Origin: Gambelia wislizenii
Lineage: Eukaryota; Chordata; Lepidosauria; Squamata; Crotaphytidae
DNA length: 64,000 nucleotides
Assembly: GCA_030847615.1 (NCBI GenBank)
Contig: JAUMIR010000003.1
Coordinates: 67,404,001-67,468,000 of the forward strand
Direction of reading: 5' to 3'
Shown here: one piece after another, positions 32,006 through 41,678 of the stretch
Position numbering within the stretch: the first letter of the stretch is position 1
Layout: every line of letters begins with the position of its first letter
Position numbers and translations under genes: made by a program
The notes under the pieces: model-generated
The model's database searches: none
Told to the model about the DNA's origin: nothing
The model's input: the letters and a program-made list of their open reading frames with translations, nothing else

Positions 32006-32725
32006 AATAGCTAAATAAATAATTGTTCTTTCCATGAACTTGGACCACATCCATGGAGACTGCCTTAATTGCAGTGTCTAGATGGGATATAAATGATTTT
32101 ACCCTTCAGGTGTCTTGCAGCGTTACCATAGCAGGCTTCATTTCTCCTAGTGAGTCTTACTGAAGGCAACTCCATACAACCAGGAATTACTTTTCTGGAT
32201 AACTTCAATGATTCAATGGTCATGGAACAATATTGCTTTTCTGCTGCCATCAAAAAGCACATAAGAGAACACTGATTTGCATAAAAATGTGTCTGTTGCA
32301 ATTTAAACATATGGGTGCAGATTTATAAATAATTACTATAATTTTAAAAATTGGGGCATACTGTGACCAGGGGACTCGACTGCCAGCTTAGTCTGCCCTC
32401 CTAGCACCAGGGTTGACAGGCAAGGCCTCTGTTTTTGCTTCCTTAGGTTCTTTAAAGGGGACTTGGACTGGACCTATCCCCAAACTAAATTCAGCATCTT
32501 GGATGACTCCATTGAAATTTGGATTAAGTCCCAAAGCACATTCACTGGCTCACTGACAAGGGAACCACCAGGCACCATGACTTTAACTATCTGTGTCAGG
32601 GAAATGTATCAGGGTATTTCTGTAACAATAACAATGAAAAGGTGAAAATTCTAACTATTCTCTGAACAATAAAAATACAGGAGCTTCTAAAGGCCAGGCA
32701 ATTGCAGCAGTTGTCCACATCTGTG
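32006..32725. other. Unassigned sequence
   Basis: Non-coding, with short unrelated frames on both strands. Nothing recognised. Confidence 0.4.
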
Positions 32726-33007
32726 CTTTATTTATTTTTATTTATTTATTTACTTATACCCTGCTCTTCAGCCTCAAGGCTATCAGAGCGGCTTGCAAAT
32801 TGTTTTAAGCAATAGCTATTTACACATCTACACTGCATTAAGCAGTTTCCAATGTGTGTTAGCTAATTGCCCCCCACAAGCTGGGTACTCATTTTATCGA
32901 CCTACAAAAGGATGGAAGGCTGAGTCTACCTTGGAGCCTGCTGGAATCGAACTTGCAACATGGTGACTTGGAGGACTAGCATTTAACCACTGCGCCACCA
33001 GGGCTCC
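32726..33007 (-). repeat. tRNA-derived SINE
   Basis: The minus-strand reading starts GGAGCCCTGGTGGCGCAGTG. The A box TGGCGCAGTGG is at 32987-32997 and the B box GTTCGATTCCA at 32942-32952, spaced as in tRNA genes, giving an internal polymerase III promoter. A conserved body follows (AAATGAGTACCCAGCTTGTG, GGGGCAATTAGCTAACAC) with a tail ending in ATTT repeats (plus strand 32729-32752). The promoter boxes are nearly intact; there is no evidence it is transcribed. Confidence 0.88.
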
Positions 33008-33251
33008 CTTGCTTCTTCACCCTACCTGCGATATGAGTAGATGCTACAGTATTTCTAATTTTAATGCACAGCCTGCAAATTGATACAACTGAATTGTCCT
33101 GATTCCCAACTTCAGTTCATAGAACTACACATCCTTGGGTTCTTTGGAGAAAATGAGGGTAAAAGATAAAAGTAATATAAGAAGCAAATTCATAATGTGT
33201 CTCTCTGTAAGCCTGGCTTCCTCTCTGTCTCATCTCTTCACAACTGAATTG

Positions 33252-33263
33252 ACAGATCTGAAT
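33252..33263. repeat. Left target-site duplication of twin-primed LINE
   Basis: ACAGATCTGAAT here is repeated exactly at 33963-33974. Confidence 0.85.
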
Positions 33264-33962
33264 CTCTCTCTCTCTGGCTTTTCTTCGCAAACGAAGATTC
33301 AGGAAGGACTCATCCCGCGCTTTCTGCAAGCGCGCTGATGACTAAAAAGGCCAATCCGAGATAAACAAGTCCGGTTGCAAAAAGCACAGCAGAAGGTCTC
33401 CTTGGGTGATGTTTCCAGGTTGTGATTCTTTCTGCGTTGTCGTTTCTCTTCAAGACTTGTTCGTCGTGAGTTCTCAAATAAGGCTGCAGCATTGTGGATA
33501 GTGCGTCTCCATGCCTCCCGATGTGAGGCCAGGGCGGACCACTGTTGGTGATCAATTTGGCAAAGGCATATAGTGCATTTGGAAGACTTCACAAAAGAGT
33601 CTGGAGCAATAAACACCTGAGGCAAAGCACAAAAATCAGTGTGTATAGAGCCATCGTACTGTCTATCCTCCTTTATGGATCTGAAACATGGGTCACCTAT
33701 CGCCACCACCTACGACTCCTCGAGCGCTTTCATCAGCGCTGTCTACGCACAATCCTAAATATACACTGGACTGACTATGTGACGAATGTTGCTGTCCTTG
33801 AGCAAGCAGGTATCACCAGCATTGAGGCCATGATATTGAGAACACAGCTGCGCTGGGCAGGGCACGTTTCTAGGATGGAGGACCATCGCCTCCCAAAAAT
33901 ACTACTCTACGGTGAACTCGCCACGGGTCAGCGTAAGAGGGGCGCTCCAAAAAAAAAGCGAT
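33264..33962. mobile_element. 5'-inverted (twin-primed) copy of the zinc-finger LINE
   Basis: The left part (33264 to about 33559) is the 3' end of the LINE on the minus strand. The right part (about 33560-33962) is the immediately upstream segment of the same ORF but on the plus strand (LAKAYSAFGRLHKRVWSNKH ... GQRKRGAPKK). About 36 bases of the element are missing between the two segments and the junction has 2-base microhomology (GC). Exact 12-bp duplications flank the whole. This is the classic product of twin priming during target-primed reverse transcription. Confidence 0.92.
33283..33296 (-). other. LINE 3'-terminal hairpin
   Basis: CTTCGCAAACGAAG forms a 5-bp stem with a 4-base loop in the last 35 bases of the LINE transcript. 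It is also present at 41663-41676 and 60689-60702. Confidence 0.6.
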
Positions 33963-33974
33963 ACAGATCTGAAT
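33963..33974. repeat. Right target-site duplication of twin-primed LINE
   Basis: Exact copy of the 12-mer at 33252-33263. Confidence 0.85.
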
Positions 33975-35154
33975 ACCAGTAAAGTAAATACTGGTTCAGT
34001 GACCTTTCTGCCATATTTCAACTCAGCTGTCTTATTGCTAATATTTTTTAAATGGCATAACACATGTATTTATCTATTTATTGATTGATTGATTCATTCA
34101 TTCAACATATTTTTAATGGAAGTTGATATTTTAAAATTATACCATCACTCTGGGGCAAAGGCAGCGAGTGGCTTCTGTTTCAAATACAGGTCAACCGTCA
34201 TATCCATTGATTCAATATCCATGGTTTCACTTAGCCACATCTGAAAATATATGTTCTCTCTAGACATTTCTACAGCCTGTCTAAACAGTGAAAATACCCC
34301 TCATGGAATTCACTGGGAATCCTACTAGTCTAAACAGGATCCAGCACCAATCCACACTATTCAGAAGGAAGGGGGCCCAAAACAGCAAAAACAATGGAGT
34401 AAAAGCCTTTGCAGATTTCCCTGTACTTTTTCACAAACTGTGATGTGGGTATGCATTTTTGCTCATTTGGACTATAGAACAATAAAAAAAACTCAAAGGG
34501 AAGCACAAAGCTGATTGGCCAGGCAAGAGCAGGGGCAGGACTTGTTAGAATTTCCTGCATGGCAGGGGGTTGGACTGGATGGCCCTCGTGGTCTCTTCCA
34601 ACTCTACAATTCTATGATTCTATGAGGAGGGCAAGCACCCACTGCCACCATGTTGGATTTTCGCTTTAGTGATAGCTCGCTAAGGTGATAAAAAGGAGCA
34701 ATATTTTCTGTTTTGCTTGGGAGAATTGCTCTATTGCACCAGTGCACCTAGGGACAACTTTTTTAAAAAAACAACCTGGTGGCAGTGAAGAACTAACATG
34801 AATAAATCACATGCCGCTGCCATCAGGAATGTGAGGCTTATGGGGGCATCCAAGGCCAGAAATATCATTTGGACATGTCGCTGCTACTGCAATATGTCAA
34901 TACTATGAGGCATTTGGGATTTTTTCCCCTCATGTAGATGGGCCCCTAGAGCCTCCAATGTGATTCTATGGTCAACCTCCAGGGTTCTTCTCATTAAAAA
35001 TAACAGAGTTCCCTATTATCTCCAGTTTCAGGTATCTGCAGGTGGGGTCTTGGAATGTTTTCCCCATGGATACAGGGGTCAACTTGTAAAACTCTGGGTT
35101 TTATTTCATACTTTAGGTGAACTATTCAAGCTGCTAAATATATTTGGAAATGCA
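33975..35154. other. Spacer with MITE-like ends and CR1 tail piece
   Basis: From about 34187 (ACAGGTCAACCGTCATATCC) to about 35092 (ATACAGGGGTCAACTTGTA) the ends form a loose inverted repeat resembling a Tigger-like element, roughly 900 bases long. Inside it, 34552-34625 is a CR1 3'-terminal piece (GGGGGTTGGACTGGATGGCC, ending in ATTCTATGATTCTATG). The remainder is unassigned. No gene seen. Confidence 0.45.
34552..34625 (+). repeat. CR1 3'-terminal fragment
   Basis: The last ~70 bases of CR1, with GGCAGGGGGTTGGACTGGAT and the CTATGATTCTATGA tail. Confidence 0.85.
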
Positions 35155-35156
35155 GG

Positions 35157-35322
35157 TTCTTCTTCGTGGTCTCTGCGAATGCACACAGTGGGTTAATACT
35201 GCACCTGCGCAGAGCACTTTGGAGACTTCTAGCAACCTCAGTTTAAACTTTTGGGTGGTAGTTCCTCCCCCCTCCCCCCTGGTCTATAAAAGCCCCTACC
35301 TCTCACCAACTGCTCAGTTCCT
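35157..35322 (+). repeat. DIRS left inverted terminal repeat with TATA box
   Basis: Pairs with 38365-38535 in inverted orientation (shared ACACAGTGGGTTAAT, CACCTGCGCAGAGCACTT, CTCAGTTTAAACTTTTGGG, AAGCCCCTACC). TATAAAAG at 35285-35292 probably drives transcription of the element. Confidence 0.88.
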
Positions 35323-35615
35323 TTTTTTCCACTGCATGGAAAAGCACTGAAGGAACTTCTGTGTAAAACCTCAACTTTCCTTTGCCCTATTTTGGCATTT
35401 TTCCTTAAAATTACTGACCTCAGACTGGATTTGACTCTTATTTTCCTACTCCCACTGGATTCAGCTGTTCGGAGTGGTTTGCCTGTTTCCTTCTGACCTC
35501 AGACTCGAACGGTACTGTGTTTTTTCCTCATCCCTCAGATTTGGCTCCTCGGACTGAACTGCTGGTTTCTGACCTCAGATTTGAGTGGTACTGTGTTCTT
35601 CTCTCTAATTCCTTG

Positions 35616-36236
35616 AAAATGTCTGGCATAGGTTTCTTCAAATCCTGCTCCCAATGCTCTGCTAAAATGACCCAATCTGACAGTCATTCCAAATGCCTTT
35701 TGTGCTTAGGAGAAGCACATGATGTACAGGCATGCAGGCATTGCAAGGCCTTCACACCGCAGGCCAGAAGACACTGAGACAGAAGACCTAAGGCCTTGCT
35801 TTACGATCAAGCCCTGTCTACTTCAGCATCGGTGAAGACCTCGGGTTCGGGAACCACCCCGAAGTCACCCAGGGACCCGGCCAAGAAGGGCTCTGCCTCA
35901 GTACCTTCCAAGATAACCAGGAAATTTGTCCCAATTCCTACCAGAGCAAGGAACAACAGTACCAGCAAGTCCCATTCTGACAATACCGGGACTTCACAGC
36001 ATAACCAGAAGGTGGTATATCCCGGCACGGTACCGGAGTCCCTACAGAGGACAGTGGTGGTGAAAGGCCCTTCATCCAAAAAGGCCAAAGCCACCGGGAG
36101 CAAGGGATCCCCTCAAAGAGGTCGGTCCCATGAGCACAAGAAACCCGAGCAACAGGTTTGTCAGCCTTGCAATCCTAAAACAAAAAGGCCCAAGAGTAGG
36201 CTGGAAGAAGGATTCTCCAGTATTGCCTCCTGCTAA
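35616..36236 (+). pseudogene. DIRS Gag-like protein, one in-frame stop
   Basis: From ATG 35616: a Cys/His-rich start (CSQCSAKMTQSDSHSKCLLC, LGEAHDVQACRHC, KAFTPQARR) that looks like a zinc-binding Gag head. TGA at 35775-35777 follows, and the same frame continues (RRPKALLYDQALSTS ...) to 36236 through a Ser/Lys/Arg-rich region. The related copy at 54158-54424 reads RQNRDSRLKVLLYEQSL at this point, so the TGA most likely arose from an Arg codon (CGA to TGA). Gag would package the element RNA. I chose the start because it precedes the Cys cluster closely. Confidence 0.7.
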
Positions 36237-36790
36237 AAGACGCCTGACGATACTGTCTCCAGATTGGTACCAAGTGGACCAGACTGTCTATACCGTGGAA
36301 GATAAGGTGGATGGCTCGTCCTTGGGCATTCAGATCATCAGAGTGTCACGCTCCACATTGCCATTGAACCTCGGTACCACGGTGCAGCGGCACGCCTGGT
36401 CTCGCTCCCAGTCCCAGTCCTGCTCTCAGTCCTGCTCTGAGTCTTGCAGACAGTTCCGCTCTCTGTCCCGCTCTGGATCTTGAGGTCAATCCCAGTCTTG
36501 ACACCGCTCTCGGTCCCAGTTGAAGGACAGTCAGAAGGTGCAGTCCTGCTCACATTCGACTCTGATTCGCCAGTCCCATTCTCCATCGGTGATTCACCCA
36601 AGATCACGGTCCCATTCTCCTCGTCAAACACCAACACCCAAGATCCCTGACAAACAGAAGACACCTTCTCTGAGACCACCATCCAGGTCCCCGGTACCGA
36701 GGAGGTTGCTGCTGCCAAGACCTCAGACATCTTGGCGACCCTGTTTGCGAGGTGGGGATCACCAGACATAGACCTATTCGCGTCATGACA
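36200..36790 (+). pseudogene. DIRS Gag C-terminal, Arg/Ser-rich and RNase H fragment
   Basis: After a frameshift near 36200-36236 the reading continues PAKRRLTILSPDWYQVDQ, then a stretch dominated by Arg, Ser and Gln dipeptides (WSRSQSQSCSQSCSESC; HPRSRSHSPRQ), like an RS domain. Near 36725 the frame reads ATLFARWGSPDIDLFAS, a block that in DIRS elements belongs to the RNase H end (DLFA). So the reverse transcriptase core between them has been deleted. Several stops are present. Confidence 0.6.
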
Positions 36791-36842
36791 GAATGCCAAG
36801 TGCGCCCTCTACTGCTTGAACAACAGCTGTTGAGCAGGAACC

Positions 36843-37165
36843 TTGGAGATGCCTTCCGAGACCTTGCTGTATGCCTTTCCCTGGTTTCCGCTCCTCTGCA
36901 GAGTTGTGGCGAAGCTTAGGCATGACAACTCACTCTGCATACTGATAACGCCTTGGTGGCCCAGACAACCTTGGTTCTCCCCTCTTCTTCTTTTCTCCAA
37001 GAGAGGCTATCGCCACCTTCCATTACAGAAGGAGCTCCTATCTCTGCAGAACGGCCAAGTCTTTCACCTAGACTTAGAAACAATCAACCTGACAGCATGG
37101 TTCGTAGGTCGATAGCTTCACTATCTGTCTTGGCACAGACAAAACTCCAGGTAGCCCAGTGACCA
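36843..37165 (+). pseudogene. DIRS linker between RNase H and recombinase, remnant
   Basis: The plus-strand frame from 36843 reads LLYAFPWFPLLCRVVAKLRH, then LCILITPWWPRQPWFSPLLL. Strings of this type (P-x-x-PLL-R-V, LI-x-P-x-WPRQPWF) sit between RNase H and the recombinase in vertebrate DIRS elements. A frameshift follows before the recombinase frame. Confidence 0.6.
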
Positions 37166-37168
37166 TCC

Positions 37169-38129
37169 ATGATCAAATCTTACCAGTACAAGTGGCAGAA
37201 GTTCTGCAATTTCCTTGCTGCTAAAGGAGTGTCCCTGGTTGAATCATCGATTCTGCTCCTTCTTGACTTCCTAGCTTCGCTCTCAGCAAAAGGGCTCTCC
37301 CTTTCTTCCGTACGGATGTATGTGGCAGTAATATCCCCTAACTTCCAACAGCTAGGAATGAACTCCTGTTTTACAGACCCACTCATCCGTCATTTTCTTC
37401 AGGGGTACAAGAACTTGCACCCACCCCATCACGTCATGGGATCTCCAGCTAGTCCTGAGGGCAATATCATGTCCTACCTTTGCGCCATCAGACTCAGTGG
37501 ATGTCCGCCTTCTATCCTTCAAGATGGCTTTATTAGTGGCTATTACCTCAGCTAGGTGGGCAAGAGAACTCTGTGCCCTCAGTGCGGATGCCCCCTATAC
37601 TCAATCCCACAGGAACAAGGTTGTTCTTCGACCAGATGTGACGTTCCTACCTAAGGTGGTTTCCTCCTTCCACATCAATCAGGATATAGTCCTACCATCT
37701 TTTGGAGTTCCGTCCTCGCCCAACGCCACTGCCACTCATTACCCCCTCAATGTGAGGGCTACATTAGAACTCTACCTCAATAGAACAGCAACCGTTTGCC
37801 ATACTGACAAACTGTTTGTCTGCTATGCTGGCCCTAAGAGAGGTCTTCCTATCTCATCTCAACGTTTCTCCAAATGGGTAACTTCAACCATCCAGATCTC
37901 GTATGAAGCTGCAGGCGCACCTTTGCCTGCTTCCATTCAGAGCCACTCTACCAGAGCAACAGCTACCTCTACAGCGTTCCTGAACGGTGTACCACTTCCG
38001 GACATCTGCAGAGCAGCCACATGGGTGACACAACTCACTTTTGTGAAAAACTACAAACTGGACTCTTCTGAGGTTGATGGTGCAGCCCTTGCCAGAGCAG
38101 TACTTGTCCAACCACCTTCGGGTGATTGA
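37169..38129 (+). pseudogene. DIRS1-like tyrosine recombinase, frameshifted
   Basis: N-terminal frame 37169-37555: KSYQYKWQKFCNFLAAKG, LLDFLASLSAKGLSLSS, PLIRHFLQGYKN (core-binding domain). It overlaps the catalytic frame 37497-38129: LLVAITSARWARELCALSAD, FLPKVVSSFHINQDIVLPSF, QSHSTRATATSTAFLNGVPL, DICRAATW and TFVKNYKLD. The His-x-x-Arg box, the Trp and the nucleophile Tyr are all visible. Only a frameshift near 37500-37550 joins the two parts incorrectly. It would integrate circular element DNA. Compared with the minus-strand recombinase near 17.5 kb it belongs to a different lineage. Confidence 0.85.
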
Positions 38130-38245
38130 CTTACACTTCTTACCCTATAGTTGGGCTTTTTTCTGATTATGATATGCTGTGGTCTTGTCTTTATTGGTCC
38201 AGACACCCCACCTCCTTTCTGCTGAGCTTGCTAATCTACCCATTG

Positions 38246-38305
38246 TATGCATTCACAGAGACTACGAAGAAGAAGAATGGGTTACTTACTGTAATTCACA
38301 CAAAC
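38246..38305 (+). other. DIRS internal complementary region
   Basis: CATTCACAGAGACTACGAAG is close to the reverse complement of the left terminus (TTCTTCGTGGTCTCTGCGAA), and GAAGAATGGGTTACTTACTG resembles the reverse complement of the right terminus (GTTATGGTAATTAACCCGTT). This is how the DIRS internal complementary region is built. It abuts the two termini in a circular intermediate. Confidence 0.7.
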
Positions 38306-38364
38306 CACCCTCCTCCCCTCTGGTGTCCTGCCTCTCACACTATTTTTTAATATATGTGGCTACG

Positions 38365-38535
38365 AGGAAATGAGCAGTTGGTGAAAGGTAGGGGCTTATA
38401 TAGACCAGGGGTGAAGGGGATGGAGCTACTGCCCAAAAGTTTAAACTGAGGTTGCTAGAAGTTTCCGAAGTGCTCTGCGCAGGTGCAGGATTAACCCACT
38501 GTGTGAATTCACAGAAGACCACTCAAAGAACTATA
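38365..38535 (-). repeat. DIRS right inverted terminal repeat
   Basis: Inverted partner of 35157-35322. It contains CTTATATAGACC (a TATA-like box in reverse). The outer edge extends to about 38561. Confidence 0.88.
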
Positions 38536-38561
38536 GTTATGGTAATTAACCCGTTCTTCCG

Positions 38562-39990
38562 TACTTTGGATAGCTCCTTTAAAGCCTCAAATGCAGATTC
38601 ATTGCACTCTTAGACTGAAGCCACCAGCTGCCATGGCATCCATGGCATGGATTTGCGGTTTGGTGAGGCACTAGAGCTCTCTGACAGCAAATTCCAAATA
38701 CCCCCTGAAACCACAAATCCCAGGATTCCATAAGATGGCACCATGGCAGTTGCAGTGTATCAGAGTGATATAATTGTCTTGTGTGGAACGGAACAAGGTT
38801 ACAGTTAAAATTACTAATATTAAAAAAAAAAAACTTTATACAATTAAGTCTGAAAAACTATGGAGTTCTTTCTTTCCCTTCAGAGTGATGTTCCAGGTCC
38901 TCATGGTCCAGCTCACAAGTGAACAGTTGTTAATATTCTTCCAGTTCTAGGCTATTCCAAGTCTGGTAGCTGTGCACAAAAGGATGGTTGATTCTTTGTG
39001 AGGAAATGTAACTTTTAAAAAGTAATTCATTACAGTCATAATTCAATAGGCACAAAAGCCAGTAGTTATTGTTATAGTTGCAATGTTTAAAGGCAATTTG
39101 TGTTTCTCTGAAGTGACACATTTAGTTAATTTCCCACCTCCTAAAAAGCCTACATGTTAAAAGCTTCAACACCCCCCTGCAACAGAGTATGAGGCGGTGG
39201 CAGCACAAGCCAATCAATAAACTACATGGTATTCCTCCTCCATAATTTAGTAAGACCACACCCCATAACTATAAAAGTAGCTAAAACCTACCATGTCATC
39301 ACAAAAGGAGCAAAGGTATCGGTCATTATGTTACTATCATAATGCAATATAGTTACCTCATCATTACCAGGAGGAAGGATTTTATTATGAATAACTAGTC
39401 ATGTGTATTTATTTATTCCTAAACTCTACATCTTACTACATTTCCATTGATTCTTACACTTCACCATGGCCGAAGCACAGTTGCTCTGTCTCAGCCCCTT
39501 GAGGGAGTGATTCTTGCTTGGCCATTTCCTAATTAACAGGGTATTCACAGAGGCTATATTATTGTAGCCGCTGACAAGCATCACGTACTCTGCTTCATTG
39601 CTCCATAATAACCTCATATATCAAACTGGAGGAGACTGCAGAGCCCTTGCTAGGAAAGTGCACACTTTTTACATCAAATATTATTATCCAAAGTCCCCCA
39701 ATCCCTTGCTTGATATGCAAAAATGCTTAGGTTCCCTAGAGTATTTGCCAGACAAAATGCCCAACAAAACAGACATTTGTTATTTTCTAAGACTTCAGGC
39801 ATAACGTAATGGGAGTGGGAGGTAGGGATGGAATGAGTTTACCCAAAGATTTCATCACATTGTTCCAGATGTTTAGGAAAGAAGACACAGGATGACATCT
39901 GGTGGCAAAGAGGTGAAATACACTTATTCAGAGCAACAACAAAAAATAGGGATTTTACGTAGAGAGAAGAAAGGGGAACCAGCATAATGT
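38562..39990. other. Unassigned sequence with a MITE-like piece
   Basis: The stretch 38660-38770 (GAGGCACTAGAGCTCTCTGA, ACAAATCCCAGGATTCCATA, GGCAGTTGCAGTGTATC) resembles a common squamate non-autonomous DNA repeat. The remainder, AT-rich, shows no gene. Confidence 0.45.
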
Positions 39991-40017
39991 GAGCAGTGGT
40001 TAGAGAGTGTTGGACTA

Positions 40018-40352
40018 AGGAGATTTTCAGATGCGATTTTGGGCTGTATATATTCCAAAACAGCTCCGTTGCTGCCGCGTGGCAGGGGAGCAGTTTCGGA
40101 CGACGCCGTTCCTCTGCCGAACCCCTCCATGTCACTTCCATGACAGAATGGAGGAAGCCGCGTCATATTTCATTCATGATTGTTGCCCGTGAGTGAAATA
40201 TGATGCGGCTTCCTCCATTCTGTCACGGAAGTGACACAGAGGAGTTCGGCAGAGGAACTGCATCATCCGAAACTGCTCCCCTGCCGCGCGGCAGCAATGG
40301 AGCTGTTTTGGAATATATGCAGCCGAAAATCGCATCTGAAAATCTCCTAGGA
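40018..40352. repeat. Long palindromic (foldback) element
   Basis: Two arms of about 160 bases, 40018-40180 and 40190-40352, are reverse complements with roughly 90% identity by eye, separated by only about 10-20 bases. Outer ends: GGAGATTTTCAGATGCGATT and its complement. Many of the mismatches are C/T or G/A at CpG sites. Flanks read TAA on the left and TAG on the right, which could be a decayed TWA target duplication of a PIF/Harbinger-like MITE. No protein. Confidence 0.85.
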
Positions 40353-40970
40353 CTGGGGACAACTGGGTATAAATCCTCATTTGACCAAGAAACTTAATGG
40401 ATGACCTCCACCCAGACACTACCTTTCGGCTTAACCTAACCTTCCTCACAGGACTGTGGTGAGGATAAAAAGGACGAACATGTGTGTCACCTTGACCTCC
40501 TTGGAGGAAGGGAGGATTACAATTGTTAACAAATGTGGGGTGCAATCAGAGATGGAGGGGACAAGTATGACTTATTTCGATGGATTTCAATGGGACATAT
40601 GCATGGCTACCTTTATCTAGACTCTACCCCTCCTAACTACAGAGAAGTCAAAAGGGTTGGTTGTACAGAGGTTCTTAAAGAGCGTTGGCCTGCTGGTCTA
40701 GAAATGAAATTCAGAGCTACTGGATTTCTTTTCCAACTGCTGCTTCCAGGAGACAAGATCAACAAGACAAACTTCAAACATATTATCGGTGTTCTTTCTA
40801 TTTACCTCTCATGGCTTCCACCCAAGAATCCTAAGTGGCATAGCAATGGATGTAAAGAGACATTCTGGAAGATAAAATGCATCCAGATATGCTTCTTCAC
40901 AGAGCACGTACTTAAACTGTGGGATTTGCTAGCAGAAGTATTCACACTGGTTTGTGTTAGTTCTTGCCAT
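40353..40970. other. Unassigned sequence with SINE core piece
   Basis: The stretch 40430-40525 (CTAACCTTCCTCACAGGACT, GTGGTGAGGATAAAAAGGAC) resembles the core of the SINE at 47.88-48.09 kb. A 164-codon plus-strand frame at 40533-41027 has no recognisable domain and no supporting splice context, so I do not call it a gene. Confidence 0.4.
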
Positions 40971-41222
40971 CTTCTTGTCGTTAGTTCCTATCAAGTTGGC
41001 TTTGACTTATGGCAACCCTATGAATGAGAGACCCCCAAGTCACCCTGTCATCAAAAGCCCTGCTTAGATCCTGCAAACTCAGTGTGGTGACTTTCTTGAG
41101 TCTTTTCACCTGTAATGTGGTCTTCCTATCTTCTGCCTCCCACTTTACTAAACATTATAGTGTTTTCTTAAAAATCATGCATGATATGGCCGAAGTATGG
41201 TAGCCCCAGTCTAGTCATTTTT
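40971..41222 (-). repeat. BovB/RTE LINE 3' fragment
   Basis: The plus strand reads CTATCAAGTTGGCTTTGACT, TATGGCAACCCTATGAATGA, AAAAGCCCTGCTTAGATC and GATATGGCCGAAGTATGGTA, which in reverse is the C-terminal coding end and 3' tail of BovB-type RTE elements. Only about 250 bases remain, with indels. This family is the likely source of the tail on the Sauria-type SINEs in this window. Confidence 0.7.
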
Positions 41223-41636
41223 GGCACCTAGGGAGAGTTCAGGCTTGATTTGCTCTAGGACCCATTTATGTGTAATTCTGACAGTTCATGATAGTCCTTT
41301 ATTTTAAGAAAAGGAAAACTGTTGCAGTGACTGCCACTGATCAGGCATAGTTGTCTGAGGTTCTGCTGGGCTGCAAGTTGCTGGACGTGTACTTCAAGGT
41401 CCAACGCTAGCAGTGCCACTTGGCTACATCTTCATTACCCATGGTCTTCAGAATAGCCACCCTAATGTCTGAAGCACACTTCCATGGCTTGATAGTGCTA
41501 TCCAAAATCTTAAAGTTGTACATACAGCCTCAGTCCTACATCTCCATCAATCTCCTACAATACATATTGCTGGAAATCTTAGAGGAGTAAAAACATTTCC
41601 AGGCCAGGGACTCTGACAGAGCCAGTTCAAATGTGT
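41223..41636. other. Unassigned spacer
   Basis: About 410 bases before the full-length LINE. Nothing recognised. Confidence 0.4.
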
Positions 41637-41651
41637 AAATGAGGATATAAT
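41637..41651. repeat. Left target-site duplication of the full-length zinc-finger LINE
   Basis: AAATGAGGATATAAT here recurs exactly at 45626-45640. Confidence 0.92.
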
Positions 41652-41662
41652 CTCTGGCTTTT

Positions 41663-41676
41663 CTTCGCAAACGAAG
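41663..41676 (-). other. LINE 3'-terminal hairpin
   Basis: CTTCGCAAACGAAG: a perfect 5-bp stem with a 4-base loop within the final 25 bases of the transcript, starting just downstream of the stop codon. Terminal stem-loops are recognised by the reverse transcriptase in several LINE families; the role here is inferred. Confidence 0.6.
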
Positions 41677-41678
41677 AT

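Larger units (their letters stand above)
35155..38561 (+). mobile_element. DIRS1-like retrotransposon, internally deleted
   Basis: About 3.4 kb, delimited by inverted terminal repeats (35157-35322 and 38365-38535) of about 165 bases with high identity. Order of content: terminal repeat with TATA box, Gag, RNase H/linker remnant, tyrosine recombinase, internal complementary region (about 38246-38305), terminal repeat. The internal region matches the reverse complement of both outer edges, as DIRS elements need to circularise. The reverse transcriptase is deleted. No target duplication is seen, as expected for recombinase-mediated insertion. Confidence 0.88.

Noticed and set aside
32726..33007. 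Functional tRNA gene
   Set aside because: A and B boxes are present but no cloverleaf with anticodon arm can be completed; the body and tail are SINE.
40533..41027. 164-codon plus-strand frame
   Set aside because: No recognisable domain, overlaps an antisense BovB fragment at its end, and no splice or poly(A) context.
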